Shown piece by piece: positions 25,157 to 34,461 of a DNA stretch of 64,000 bases (position 1 is its first letter; each line of letters begins with the position of its first letter). The notes beneath the pieces were generated by a model, which had not been told where the DNA came from, made no database searches, and worked only from the letters and a program-made list of their open reading frames with translations. The position numbers were made by a program, and so were the translations under genes. Source of the DNA: Rhodoglobus sp. (lineage in GTDB: Bacteria > Actinomycetota > Actinomycetes > Actinomycetales > Microbacteriaceae); assembly GCA_025464445.1 (NCBI GenBank), contig JAODLY010000009.1, positions 31,873 through 95,872 of the forward strand. The letters are read 5' to 3'.

Positions 25157-26383
25157 CTAGTCGCGATCCGCGTTCTCGAAGATCGCCGCGAGCCCCTGGC
25201 CGCCGCCGATGCACATCGTCTCGAGCAGGTAGCGGCCGCCGATGCGGCTCAGGTGGCGCGACGCTGTCGCGAGAATGCGGGCACCTGTCGCCCCCACGGG
25301 ATGCCCGAGCGAGATGCCCGAGCCGTTCACGTTCAGGCGCGACCAGTCGTCGTCGCCCAGGTTCCACTGGCGGGTGACCGCGAGCACTTGCGCGGCGAAG
25401 GCCTCGTTGAGCTCGATGAGGTCCATGTCCGCGAGGCTGAGCCCCGTGCGCTCGAGGACTCTCGCCGTCGCGGGAACCGGGCCAATCCCCATGCGTGCCG
25501 GCTCGACGCCGGCGCGCGCCCAGCCTACGAGTCTCACAACTGCATTGAGACCGAGTTCTTCGGCGCGCTCCCTCGTCGTCACGATGCAGGCCGCGGCCCC
25601 GTCATTCTGGCCGCTGGCATTGCCAGCCGTGACGGTTGCGGCGGCATCCTTCGCGATGAGAATGGGCGTGAGGCGGGCGAGCGCCTGGGCAGTCGTGTCG
25701 GGGCGCAGCGTCTCATCGGCGTCCACGACGGTCAGCGAACGGCCGTTTGCCACTTCGACCGGCACGATCTCGTTCGTGAAGTGGCCGGCAACGACCGCCG
25801 CGGCGGCACGCTGCTGTGATCGCACGGCCAGGGCATCCTGGTCCTCCCTGCTGATCGAGAACTCGCGGCGCAGGTTCTCCGCGGTCTCCAGCATGCCGTC
25901 GGGCACCGGGTAGTTCCTGCCGCCGGCCGTCTCGCGGCCGCGCCCCAGCGCGTCGTGCAGGTGGAGTCCGGTGGCGCCACCGATGCCCCATCGAGCGGCG
26001 ACCGTGTAGAAGGGCGCCTGGCTCATCGAGTCGACTCCCCCGGCGATCACGAGGTCGCTTACCCCGGTCTGCACCTGCATCGCCGCGTCGAGTATCGCCT
26101 GCAGTCCCGACCCGCAGCGCCGATCAAGCTGCATGCCGCCGACGGTGATCGGCAGGCCAGCGTTGAGCGCAGCAACCCTTGCGATCGGCGCAGCTTCCGC
26201 GGTCGGGTAGGCCTGCCCGAGAACCACCTCGTCGACGAGAGAGCCGTCGAGGCCAGTGCGCGCTATCAGCGCGGCGATCACCGTGGCCGCGAGTTCGGCC
26301 GGCGATACGCTCTTCAGCGCGCCGCCGAAGCGCCCAATCGGGGTGCGCAGTGGTTCGCAGATGACGATTTCGGGGAGGGACAT
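25157..26383 (-). CDS. Acetyl-CoA C-acetyltransferase (thiolase)
   Basis: 408 residues with all thiolase landmarks: nucleophile Cys90 in LDRRCGSGLQA, the GGVDSMSQAPFY segment, His in SLGHPVGATGAR and the second Cys in ETMCIGGGQG. It cleaves acetoacetyl-CoA or a longer 3-ketoacyl-CoA with CoA. It is the last gene of a tightly packed minus-strand operon (AMP ligase, BioY, crotonase, ADP-forming synthetase, SDR, thiolase). With the convergent CoA transferase it can turn acetoacetate into two acetyl-CoA. Confidence 0.94.
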   Translation of the reverse strand: MSLPEIVICEPLRTPIGRFGGALKSVSPAELAATVIAALIARTGLDGSLVDEVVLGQAYPTAEAAPIARVAALNAGLPITVGGMQLDRRCGSGLQAILDAAMQVQTGVSDLVIAGGVDSMSQAPFYTVAARWGIGGATGLHLHDALGRGRETAGGRNYPVPDGMLETAENLRREFSISREDQDALAVRSQQRAAAAVVAGHFTNEIVPVEVANGRSLTVVDADETLRPDTTAQALARLTPILIAKDAAATVTAGNASGQNDGAAACIVTTRERAEELGLNAVVRLVGWARAGVEPARMGIGPVPATARVLERTGLSLADMDLIELNEAFAAQVLAVTRQWNLGDDDWSRLNVNGSGISLGHPVGATGARILATASRHLSRIGGRYLLETMCIGGGQGLAAIFENADRD

Positions 26384-26392
26384 TGCAGCCTT

Positions 26393-27181
26393 TCAGCTCG
26401 GGATGAGTCCGGCGAAGCCCGCGGTGAGCCCGCCGTCGACGAAGATCGTCTGGCCGGTGACGTAGCCAGCCGCATCCGAAAGGAGGAACAGCACGACGCC
26501 GGCAACATCCTGCGGTCGTCCCGTGCGGCCGAGCGGCAGGACGCGTTTGCGCTCTTCCTGGACGCGCTCGGAGTCGATGGAGGCGCCGGGCGGGCGGATG
26601 CCCGTCTCACTGATCAGGCCAGGGGCGACGGCATTTACCCGGATACCCGACCCTCCCCACTCGGCGGCGAGCTGCTGCGTCAGCGCCACAGCGCCCGCCT
26701 TGGAGACGCTGTACGACCCCAGGCCGGGAAACGGGAACCGGGCGGCCATCGACGCCACATTGACTATCGCGCCGCCGGATGCCGCAAGATGCGGATACGC
26801 TGCGCGCGAGCAGTAGAGCATCGCCATGAGGTTGACGCGCATCGCGAGATCCCAGTCGGCCAGCGCAACATCGAGCAGCGCCCCCGGCCGGTAGAGGCCG
26901 GCGTTGTTGACCAGGCCGTCAAGCGGACCCAGGGCATCAACGGCTGTGGAGATGATGCCGGCGACGGAGGCCTCATCCGAGACATCCCCGGCCGCGGCGA
27001 CCGCGCTACCGCCGGCCTGGCGAATGCTGTCGACGGTTGCCGCCGCGCGTTGCGGGTCGAGGTCGTTCACCGCGACCGCGGCCCCAGCGGCCGCGACGGT
27101 CTGCGCGATCGCCGCGCCGATGCCCGATCCGGCTCCGGTCACCAGAATCCGCCGCCCGTCGAGCGAAAACTGGCCGCTCAT
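26393..27181 (-). CDS. Short-chain dehydrogenase/reductase (FabG-like)
   Basis: 262 residues, ATG overlapping the acyl-CoA synthetase stop by 4 nt. Classical SDR: TGxxxGxG as [17 protein letters not shown] near residue 90, and the catalytic Ser-Tyr-Lys in NVASMAA ... YSVSKAGAV. The acidic residue after the second strand (NDLDPQ) suggests NAD rather than NADP. It likely oxidises a hydroxyacyl-CoA or cyclic alcohol in the same pathway as its operon neighbours. The substrate is not deducible. Confidence 0.9.
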   Translation of the reverse strand: MSGQFSLDGRRILVTGAGSGIGAAIAQTVAAAGAAVAVNDLDPQRAAATVDSIRQAGGSAVAAAGDVSDEASVAGIISTAVDALGPLDGLVNNAGLYRPGALLDVALADWDLAMRVNLMAMLYCSRAAYPHLAASGGAIVNVASMAARFPFPGLGSYSVSKAGAVALTQQLAAEWGGSGIRVNAVAPGLISETGIRPPGASIDSERVQEERKRVLPLGRTGRPQDVAGVVLFLLSDAAGYVTGQTIFVDGGLTAGFAGLIPS

Positions 27182-29145
27182 CGCGTCACCTCCAGTTTCG
27201 AGTCGAGCGCGTAGAGCAGGCCGTCCCTGCCCATCGCGATGGGGTTGAGGTCGAGGCTGCCCAGCTCGGGATGAGTCGTGGCGAGAGCCGCGACATCCTG
27301 CACGAGTTCGACCACGACGCGCAGGTCGCCCGCCGCCACGAACGGGCTGACCAGTGCGACGATCTCGTCGTACCCGAGGGGCGCGCTGGCGAACACCACG
27401 CTGTCCCCGACATCGCTGCCGCCCATTCCGAAGGAGAGGAGCACGCCGTGCTCGGCCGAACGTACGAATCCGAGAATGAATTCCGCGTCGTGCTCGACCT
27501 CCCGGTGCAGGCTGATCGGGGCATCCCCGAATCGCGCACGCAGGAACGCGACCGCGGCGCTCAGCACAGTGAGATCGGGCACGGATCGGATGAGGCCACC
27601 GGCCTTCAGGCGATGCGCGAGCTGCTCGACCTTGACCACCATCGGGAAGCCCACCCGGTCCGCTGCCGATTCCAGGCCCGCCGGCAGGTCGTCGATCTCC
27701 GCGGACTCTGGCCAGGCCACTCGCAGGCCAGCCAGGAGCTCCCTGGACGAAGTACCCGTCACGAGTTCGACCCGGCCCTGTGTCACCGGCGAGCGATCGA
27801 CCTGCGACACCGTAGAACCGGAAGGGTCGAGCAGGGCCGCGAGCGCGCCGGCCTTCACTATGCCCTCCCTGGCCGAAGTGGCGTAGACGACACCGTCCCA
27901 GCGCGTCTCGGGCGGGAGCGGGGCGCCGACAATGGCGCAGAGCACCACCGCAGCACCCGCTGACTGGGCAGCATCGACGACGAGACGCGCAACGGCGGTG
28001 TGCGCGGGCAGCCGCGGGCCGGGGAGTCCCACTCCTGCCACGTGGACGAGCACGGGATGCCGCGCTGCGTAGTCGCGGACGATCGCGGCGAATTCCTCGG
28101 GCCGGTTCATCACGCCGGCACCCACATCCACCGGATTGTCGGGGCCCTCGAGCACAACCCCGGCACGCTCGGCGGCATCGGCCATCGCGACCGCGCCCCC
28201 GCCCGAACTGCTCAGGACGGCGATCCCGCCCGCGCGCGGTGCCGACCCGCGCAGGCCGGGAGTGGCGAGCGCTTCGAGCACCCACACCGCCTCCTCCAGG
28301 TCGCGGCACACGATAATGCCCGCCTGCCGCGCGACACCGGCGACGATCCGCGCGGAGGTCGCCAGCATCCCGGTGTGCGATTGCGCGGCGCGCGAACCCG
28401 CCTCCGACTGCCCGCCCTGGACGAGCACAAGCTGCTTGCCGAGCGCCCTGGCTCTGGCACCCGCGTCGCGAAGGTCGCGGACATCCCGCATCGATTCCGC
28501 GTACAGCAGCACCGTGTCGACCCCGCTCTCCTCGAGCTGCAGCACGGCCAGTTCGAAGAAGTCGAGGGACGCTGCATTGCCGTAGGAGAACGCGCTGGCC
28601 ACCCCGAGACCGCGGCCGGCAAGTGCGCCGAGCACACCCGAGAGCATCCCGCCGGACTGCATAACCAGGCCGATCGGGCCGTCCGCGATGGGAGGCAGTG
28701 GACCGGCGTAGCCGAAGAAACCATCCTGTGGAGCGAGGACTCCCATGCAGTTCGGGCCGAGCAGCGGAACGTCGCTGCTCGCAGCCCAGTCCGCGAGCTC
28801 CACTTCCTGCTCAGGGGTGAATCCGCTCGTGATGACGACGACTCCGTCGATCCTGCCCGTCGCCGACCGCAGGATGCCCAGGCAGTCGCCAGCCGGAACC
28901 AGCAGGTACACCACCCCCGGCTCGGCCACGAGGTCGAGCGACGGCACACAGGATATCCCGGCCACCGAGGCACGGGTGCGGCTGACGAGGTTGATCGTCC
29001 CGCCGAACGGGTGCGATGCATCGAGCAGGTTGTCGAGCAGCGAGCTGGCGAAGAACGAGCCAGGCGAGGCGCCCACGATCGTGACCGCCGCGGGATCGAG
29101 CAAGGCGGCCGCAGTTGCCCGCCCGGGTGCGCTTGCCTCTCTCAT
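27178..29145 (-). CDS. ADP-forming acyl-CoA synthetase (acetate-CoA ligase family), alpha-beta fused
   Basis: 655 residues covering CoA-binding domain ([15 protein letters not shown]), two ligase-CoA domains and a C-terminal ATP-grasp half ([20 protein letters not shown]). His257 in QSHTGMLA sits exactly where the phosphorylated histidine of archaeal ADP-forming acetyl-CoA synthetase is found. These enzymes make acyl-CoA from acid plus ATP, or recover ATP from acyl-CoA. It is coupled by ATGA overlaps to the crotonase upstream and the SDR downstream. Which acid it uses is unknown; a second, AMP-forming ligase stands in the same operon. Confidence 0.88.
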   Translation of the reverse strand: MREASAPGRATAAALLDPAAVTIVGASPGSFFASSLLDNLLDASHPFGGTINLVSRTRASVAGISCVPSLDLVAEPGVVYLLVPAGDCLGILRSATGRIDGVVVITSGFTPEQEVELADWAASSDVPLLGPNCMGVLAPQDGFFGYAGPLPPIADGPIGLVMQSGGMLSGVLGALAGRGLGVASAFSYGNAASLDFFELAVLQLEESGVDTVLLYAESMRDVRDLRDAGARARALGKQLVLVQGGQSEAGSRAAQSHTGMLATSARIVAGVARQAGIIVCRDLEEAVWVLEALATPGLRGSAPRAGGIAVLSSSGGGAVAMADAAERAGVVLEGPDNPVDVGAGVMNRPEEFAAIVRDYAARHPVLVHVAGVGLPGPRLPAHTAVARLVVDAAQSAGAAVVLCAIVGAPLPPETRWDGVVYATSAREGIVKAGALAALLDPSGSTVSQVDRSPVTQGRVELVTGTSSRELLAGLRVAWPESAEIDDLPAGLESAADRVGFPMVVKVEQLAHRLKAGGLIRSVPDLTVLSAAVAFLRARFGDAPISLHREVEHDAEFILGFVRSAEHGVLLSFGMGGSDVGDSVVFASAPLGYDEIVALVSPFVAAGDLRVVVELVQDVAALATTHPELGSLDLNPIAMGRDGLLYALDSKLEVTR

Positions 29146-29942
29146 TGGCGACGGAAGTCGAACAGCTGGTAGCCGACCGCCGGGTCGAGGGTTGCGTTCA
29201 TGTCGGCTACAACCCTGCGGTTGAGGATGCGCTTGGTGAACGCGAGGACGTCCGCCGAGCGCGCGAGCAGCTTCTCGACAAGGTCGTCGACTGCCGCATC
29301 GAGTTCGGCGAGCGGCACCGCTGCGTTGATCATGCCTGCCGCTGCGAGCTGGGCCCCGGTGTACTCCTCCGAGAGGAAGAAGTACTCCTTCGCCTTCGGC
29401 GGCGACATGAACTGCGGCACGAACGATAGGGCGCCATCGCCGGGCACGAGGCTGTACGGCGGGCCAACGGGCTCGCCGCCCGAACTTGGGATGGTCGTGC
29501 CGAGCGCCAGGTGCATGTCGCAGATCTTGGCGTCCTCACGGGCGATGACGAGGTCGGAGTTGAACATGAGGCTCTGGCCGAAGCCCATAGCGTCGCCGTT
29601 CACCTTCGAGATGAGCGGCTTCTCCATCTCCGCTGCCGCCTGGTGAGCACGGATGATCCCGGTGAACCTTCCCCATTCGCCCCGGGGATCCCCGAGCCGC
29701 TTCGACTGGTCTCCGTTGGCGTACTGGCTCGTCGGCGGGGGCACCAGGAACTCGCCGTCCTCTTCGCCGGTGAGGATGACGATGCGCACCGAGTCGTCGA
29801 TCCTCAGTTCAGAGAGGGCGAGTCCCATCTCCTCGTGGATCTCGGCGTAGGGCTTCAGGTTCATCGACTCCCGCAGCGGGCGCATCTTCACCGTTGCCAC
29901 CTGGCCGGATCGCTCGACGACCAGCGCGCGGAATTCAGTCAT
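29142..29942 (-). CDS. Enoyl-CoA hydratase/isomerase-fold protein with atypical active site
   Basis: 266 residues of crotonase fold (ISKVNGDAMGFGQSLMFNSD; FFLSEEYTGAQLAAAGMINA). The two catalytic glutamates of enoyl-CoA hydratase, normally in the GGCELA and PE.xxG segments, are absent: the sequence there reads MGFGQSLM and CDMHLALGT. It probably performs another crotonase-superfamily reaction such as hydrolysis, isomerisation or ring/C-C cleavage. It overlaps BioY and the acyl-CoA synthetase by 4 nt on each side. Confidence 0.85.
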   Translation of the reverse strand: MTEFRALVVERSGQVATVKMRPLRESMNLKPYAEIHEEMGLALSELRIDDSVRIVILTGEEDGEFLVPPPTSQYANGDQSKRLGDPRGEWGRFTGIIRAHQAAAEMEKPLISKVNGDAMGFGQSLMFNSDLVIAREDAKICDMHLALGTTIPSSGGEPVGPPYSLVPGDGALSFVPQFMSPPKAKEYFFLSEEYTGAQLAAAGMINAAVPLAELDAAVDDLVEKLLARSADVLAFTKRILNRRVVADMNATLDPAVGYQLFDFRRQ

Positions 29943-30538
29943 TTGCGACCCCGCGATGCGATTGCGTCAGCCACCCGCCACGCCGAACGGATGACGGCGG
30001 CGGCGACGACGGCTTTGATGATCCCGCCGACGATGAAGGGGTAGAGACCGGCGGCGACCGTTTGCCGGAGATCGAGCCCCAGGCTCACGGCGAGCCAGGG
30101 CAGGCCGACCGCGAACACGATGAGGGATCCCGCGATGAACGACACGATGGCGCCGACGATCCGCCGGTCCCACTGCCGCTGGGCCAGCCAGCCGGTGAGC
30201 CCCGCGGCGAAGATGAAGCCGACGATGTATCCGCCGGTCGGCCCAGCAAGCACGCCCATGCCGGAGGATGCGTCGCTGAACCACGGCACACCCACCACGC
30301 CGAGGGCGGCGTAGAGCACCATGGACAGGACGCCACGGGTCGCCCCGAGGGTCGTACCGACGAGAAGCACGGCGAGGGTCTGCCCGGTGATGGGAACGGG
30401 CCACAGTGGCACCGCCACCTGGGCGAGGAGTCCGGTGAAGAGCGCACCCCCCGCCACGAGGGCGATGTCGGTCGGAACCGAGCGGGGGATCACGCGGTCC
30501 GCGAAGGTCTGGCGTGCGGTGGCTGGGACGGTTGTCAT
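29939..30538 (-). CDS. bioY: BioY-type biotin transporter S component
   Basis: 199 residues, about six membrane helices, with the BioY motifs GQTLAVLLVGTTLGATRGVLS and GPTGGYIVGFIFAA. BioY binds and imports biotin, alone or with an ECF module; no ECF ATPase or T component is adjacent. It lies inside a catabolic operon, overlapping both neighbours by 4 nt. The plausible reason is the biotin-dependent carboxylase encoded at 39838-43151, whose induction would raise biotin demand. Confidence 0.92.
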   Translation of the reverse strand: MTTVPATARQTFADRVIPRSVPTDIALVAGGALFTGLLAQVAVPLWPVPITGQTLAVLLVGTTLGATRGVLSMVLYAALGVVGVPWFSDASSGMGVLAGPTGGYIVGFIFAAGLTGWLAQRQWDRRIVGAIVSFIAGSLIVFAVGLPWLAVSLGLDLRQTVAAGLYPFIVGGIIKAVVAAAVIRSAWRVADAIASRGRK

Positions 30539-32109
30539 GCTTGCTCCTTTGTCGTGTCGATGCTCCGCCTGCGGAGTTCCTGCTTGTCGATCTTGCCGTT
30601 GGAGGTTTTCGGCAGCGGTTCCGCGGTGACGTAGATGATGGCCGGCACCTTATGGTGGGCGAGGCGTTCGCGGCAGTAGGCGATGAGGGCATCCCGGCGA
30701 TCGTCGACCCAGTCCGTGGTGAGGAACGCCGTGACGACCTCGCCCCAGTGGTCGTCGGGGGTGCCGACGACGCCCGCTTCGAGTACGCCCTCGAACTCGA
30801 ACAGCACGGACTCGATCTCGATGGGGTAGATGTTCTCGCCGCCGCGGATCATCATGTCTTTCTTGCGACCGGCCAGGTAGATGAAGCCCTCGGCGTCCCT
30901 GCGCCCCATGTCGCCACTGCGGTACCAGCCGTCCACGACGGTGGCCGACGTCTCCTCTGGCATGTCGAGATATCCGGTCATGAGCACGTCGCCCCTGGTC
31001 ACGATCTCCCCGACGTCACCGTCGGCAACCTCGTCCAGGTTCTCGTCACAGATCTTGACCACGGTGTTGTAGCTCGCCTTGCCGATGGACCCGAGCAGGT
31101 GCTCCTCACCTGCCACGCCGCGACGGTGTGCCGCATAATCCAGAACCGTCTGGCTGCCGACCTCCGTTGCCCCGAACAGCTGGAGGAAGTCGCATCCGAA
31201 GGTGTCCATGGCGCGCCGCAGCAGGGCCGGCGGCATGGGTGCGGCGCCGTAGCCGATCGCCACGACGCGGCTGAAGTCCCGCTTCTCGAGCCCGGGGAGC
31301 TGCAGGAGCGTCGAGATCATCGTGGGCACCAGGAAGCAGTGAGTGAGGCCACCGTCGCTCAGCCATTCCACCAGCTCTTCCGCGACGAACGAGCGCAGGG
31401 CGAGAATGCGGTACCCCATCGACAGGCTGGTGAGCAGGTGCGAGAAACCCGACACGTGATACAGCGGCGACCCGTTGTAGTGGAAGGTCTCACCGTTGAA
31501 TTGCCGGTCGATGATGGTCTCCAGCGCGTTGCTCTTGAGCATCCGGTGGCTCTGGAGCACGCCCTTCGGGCGCCCCGTGGTGCCGCTCGTGAAGGAGAGG
31601 CGCAGGACGTCGTCATCCGCGACCTCAGGTGCGACGAAGTCGAGTGAGCCGGACGCGATGAGTTGTTCCATCGTGAAGTCGGCGGGCCCGGAGCCGGGCT
31701 CGAGGGCGATCACGGCTTCGAGGGAGGCGATCGCGTCCTTGAGACCGGGGTGGCGCTCGAGGCTGCGCGCGTCCGCGAAGAAGAAGCGGGCATCGGCTGC
31801 GGACAGGAACATCTCGACTTCGCGCGCCACCAGCCGCGGGTTGAGGGGCACGATAGTCGCGCCGATGGTCATCGTCGCGATGAGCATCTCGATGAAGTAG
31901 GCGCTGTCGATGGACATCACCCCGAGCCGGTCTCCTTGGCCCACGCCGATAGAGAGCAGGCCAGAGCACAACCGGCGCACCCTGTCGTTCACCTCGGCGA
32001 ACGTCGACCTGGTGTTCGTGCCCCCGTCCACGATGAAGACGCTGTTCGGGCGCTCCCGCGCATGGATGGGCAGCCAATCCCCGATCCTGATGCCCTGTGG
32101 CGAGCTCAT
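30535..32109 (-). CDS. AMP-forming acyl-CoA synthetase
   Basis: 524 residues from the ATG at 32109, 8 nt after GAAGGAG. ANL-superfamily motifs: P-loop SFTSGTTGRPKGV near 175, YRSGDMGRRDAEGF near 395, GRKKDMMIRGGENIYP and the C-terminal catalytic Lys in PLPKTSNGKIDKQELR. It activates a carboxylic acid to its CoA ester, probably the imported substrate. It is the first gene of the six-gene minus-strand operon, with the MarR-type motif in its control region. Chain length or ring specificity cannot be read off. Confidence 0.92.
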   Translation of the reverse strand: MSSPQGIRIGDWLPIHARERPNSVFIVDGGTNTRSTFAEVNDRVRRLCSGLLSIGVGQGDRLGVMSIDSAYFIEMLIATMTIGATIVPLNPRLVAREVEMFLSAADARFFFADARSLERHPGLKDAIASLEAVIALEPGSGPADFTMEQLIASGSLDFVAPEVADDDVLRLSFTSGTTGRPKGVLQSHRMLKSNALETIIDRQFNGETFHYNGSPLYHVSGFSHLLTSLSMGYRILALRSFVAEELVEWLSDGGLTHCFLVPTMISTLLQLPGLEKRDFSRVVAIGYGAAPMPPALLRRAMDTFGCDFLQLFGATEVGSQTVLDYAAHRRGVAGEEHLLGSIGKASYNTVVKICDENLDEVADGDVGEIVTRGDVLMTGYLDMPEETSATVVDGWYRSGDMGRRDAEGFIYLAGRKKDMMIRGGENIYPIEIESVLFEFEGVLEAGVVGTPDDHWGEVVTAFLTTDWVDDRRDALIAYCRERLAHHKVPAIIYVTAEPLPKTSNGKIDKQELRRRSIDTTKEQA

Positions 32110-32180
32110 GAGCGACACTCCTTCGTGGTCGGCTACTTCGTCGTGCGACCGCACTCGATCTTGCGCTGGTGTGGCCGAAA

Positions 32181-32316
32181 CTTCAAGTCAAAACTTTTTT
32201 TCGCTCGGGCGTGACATGCGACCAAGTTGCTTGTGAATAAAGACTTCTTGCCCGAACAGGTTGTCATTATCCCGCATCGACACGTACCTTATTGTTAATG
32301 CACTTAGATGTTGAAT
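32181..32316. promoter_or_regulatory. Divergent control region with TTCAA-type motifs
   Basis: This AT-rich gap separates the AMP-ligase operon (minus) from the PrpD operon (plus). It holds CTTCAAGTCAAAACTT (32181-32196) and TTAGATGTTGAAT (32304-32316). The complement of the latter, ATTCAACATCTAA, recurs exactly at 44781-44793 in front of the Liv binding-protein gene. These are proposed sites of the MarR regulator encoded at 56299. Confidence 0.5.
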
Positions 32317-32356
32317 CTTATGCCGTGCATCGTTGCACTGAGGAAGGTTGATCCCC

Positions 32357-33703
32357 ATGGCGGACCCTCGACTGCTTGACCAGCTAGCCGCCCTGGTGGA
32401 TGACTCGGGCTGGGGTTCACTCCCTCCCTCAACTGTGGCTGCAGCGGAGCGGGCCACGCTGCATGTCCTCGCTACAACGTATCTCGGCGCGGATCGCGAC
32501 ATCGCGCAGCGCACCACGGCCTACGCGAGGCGCAACTTCCCCGGGGGTTCTACGCTCATCGGCCACGGCCGCACCGTCGCCCCGACCGAGGCGGCGTTCG
32601 CCAACGCCACGATGTGCCACGCCGACTTCAGGGACGACGCCCACTCTCCGAGCCAGTCGCATCCCGGCGTCACCGTCATCCCGGCCGCGCTCGCCGCCGC
32701 CGAGATGCTCGGAACCGACCTCCCCGCCGGCGCTCTCGGGACGGCAGTCGTCGCCGGATACCAGGTCATCGGCCGGCTCGGCAGGCTGGGCGCGATCACC
32801 TCCACTGCGCGGGGCTTCCGCGCAAGCGCGATCTACACGGTCTTCGGCGCCGCCGCCGCGGCGGCGCATGTGCTCGGTCTCGATCGGAAGCAGTTGACGT
32901 CGGCCCTCTCCCTCGCGGCGCAGACCGCTGCAGGGCTGAACCAGCCCTATTACGACGGCACCGACGACTGGATCCTGCTACCGGGGCTCGCGGCGCGAAA
33001 CGGCCTCGTCGCAGCCCTTCTCGCGAGGGAGGGCATCGTCGGTGCGCCCAACAACCTCGACGGGCGCATCGGGATGCTCGGCGCGTACGCCGATCTGCAC
33101 GGTGCACAGCACCTGGATGCCACGGGCCTCCCCGACTGGGAAGTCGAGGTCACCCGCCTCAAGACCGTGCTTACCTGCGGATGGAACCAGGCGCCCGTCA
33201 ATACGGTGCTGATGTCTGGCATCCCCGTGGATTCGATCGACACGCTCGAGGTCGCGATGAGTCCTGAGGCCTACGAGTTCCCCGGGGTGGCGAACTACGG
33301 GCCGTTCGAAACCTACACGGCGTCAGTGCTATCGATGCCCTTCGCGTTCGGAGCGCTGCTGGGCACCGGCCAATTGACCGCGAGGACCTACCGCGACGTC
33401 GGGTCACCAGCGGTAGTCGAGAACGCGCGGCGGTTGACGATGCGGCCGGAGGGTGATTTCCACGGCTACGACTGCGTGGTCACCGTCACGCAGAAGGACG
33501 GCACAGTGCAGGCGTTGGAGGCCCCCGGCGGGCCGCCACGCTGGCTGCTGACCTGGCCTGAGGTCGTCAACGGGCTGCGCACCAAGTTCGAGGAGGGCGA
33601 CCTCGACACCGCCAAGGTCGACGCGCTCGCGGCAGCAGTCCCGGCAGCGCTCGCGGGAACCTCGATAGCCGGCCTGCTCGACATCCTGGGCCAGCCGGCA
33701 TGA
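32357..33703 (+). CDS. MmgE/PrpD-family protein (first copy)
   Basis: 448 residues from the ATG at 32357, about 10 nt after AGGAAGG. MmgE/PrpD proteins include 2-methylcitrate dehydratase, cis-aconitate decarboxylase and other (de)hydratases or decarboxylases of polycarboxylates. The characteristic segments are present (HADFRDDAHSPSQSHPGVTV; RGFRASAIYTVFGAAAAAA; TVLTCGWNQAPVNTVLMS). It leads the operon PrpD, enoyl-CoA hydratase, 3-hydroxyacyl-CoA dehydrogenase with 4-nt overlaps. A paralogue stands at 36092-37432. Role in an acyl-CoA pathway is unclear; hydration or dehydration of an acid intermediate is the conservative guess. Confidence 0.88.
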   Translation: MADPRLLDQLAALVDDSGWGSLPPSTVAAAERATLHVLATTYLGADRDIAQRTTAYARRNFPGGSTLIGHGRTVAPTEAAFANATMCHADFRDDAHSPSQSHPGVTVIPAALAAAEMLGTDLPAGALGTAVVAGYQVIGRLGRLGAITSTARGFRASAIYTVFGAAAAAAHVLGLDRKQLTSALSLAAQTAAGLNQPYYDGTDDWILLPGLAARNGLVAALLAREGIVGAPNNLDGRIGMLGAYADLHGAQHLDATGLPDWEVEVTRLKTVLTCGWNQAPVNTVLMSGIPVDSIDTLEVAMSPEAYEFPGVANYGPFETYTASVLSMPFAFGALLGTGQLTARTYRDVGSPAVVENARRLTMRPEGDFHGYDCVVTVTQKDGTVQALEAPGGPPRWLLTWPEVVNGLRTKFEEGDLDTAKVDALAAAVPAALAGTSIAGLLDILGQPA

Positions 33704-34461
33704 GTTCCGTCGAGACATCAGTCGACGCGGATGTGCTCGTCATCACCCTCAATCGCCCGGAGGTCCGCAACGCGGTCAACGCCGAACTCGCTGCAGGGCT
33801 CGCGGCCGCACTCGACAGGCTGGAGTCCGACGCGGGCCTGCGCGTTGCGGTGCTCACCGGCGCCGGACCGAGCTTCTGCTCCGGGATGGACTTGGCGGCG
33901 AACCTGCGCGGCGAGAGCCCGCGCGTGCCGGGGCGCGGCTTCGCCGGGCTCGTGGAGGGGCCTCCGAAGAAGCCCCTGATCGCCGCCGTCGAGGGCCACG
34001 CGGTCGCCGGCGGATTCGAGATCGCCCTCGCGTGCGACCTGGTGGTCGCCGGCCGCACCGCCCAGTTCGGGCTGCCGGAGGTCAAGCGCGGGCTCGTCGC
34101 CGCCGGGGGCGGACTCCTGCGACTGCCCGACCGCATCCCGTATTCGGCTGCGATGCGCCTGATCCTCACGGGTGAACCGTTCGGGGCCGAACGCGCGTAC
34201 GAACTCGGCCTGGTCACCGAGGTCGTCGAGCCGGGCCGCGCGCTCGAGGCTGCGCTCGCCCTCGCGCACCTGATCGCCGCGAACGCACCGCTGTCGATCG
34301 CCGCGAGCAAGGAGGTGATCGCCCGGTACCGCGACTGGCCGACAGCGGAGCTTTTCGCCCGCCAGGCCGAGATCATCGCGGCCGTCAGCGCTAGCGAGGA
34401 TGCCCGCGAGGGAGCAACGGCGTTCCTCGAGAGGCGCCCGCCTCGCTGGAGCGGACGGTGA
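33700..34461 (+). CDS. Enoyl-CoA hydratase
   Basis: 253 residues, ATG overlapping the PrpD stop by 4 nt. Both catalytic glutamates of the crotonase family are present, in VAGGFEIALACD and QFGLPEVKRG, so this is the canonical syn-hydratase of the cluster. It forms (3S)-hydroxyacyl-CoA for the dehydrogenase encoded next. Contrast the two other crotonase-fold proteins at 29142 and 43991, which lack these residues. Confidence 0.93.
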   Translation: MSSVETSVDADVLVITLNRPEVRNAVNAELAAGLAAALDRLESDAGLRVAVLTGAGPSFCSGMDLAANLRGESPRVPGRGFAGLVEGPPKKPLIAAVEGHAVAGGFEIALACDLVVAGRTAQFGLPEVKRGLVAAGGGLLRLPDRIPYSAAMRLILTGEPFGAERAYELGLVTEVVEPGRALEAALALAHLIAANAPLSIAASKEVIARYRDWPTAELFARQAEIIAAVSASEDAREGATAFLERRPPRWSGR

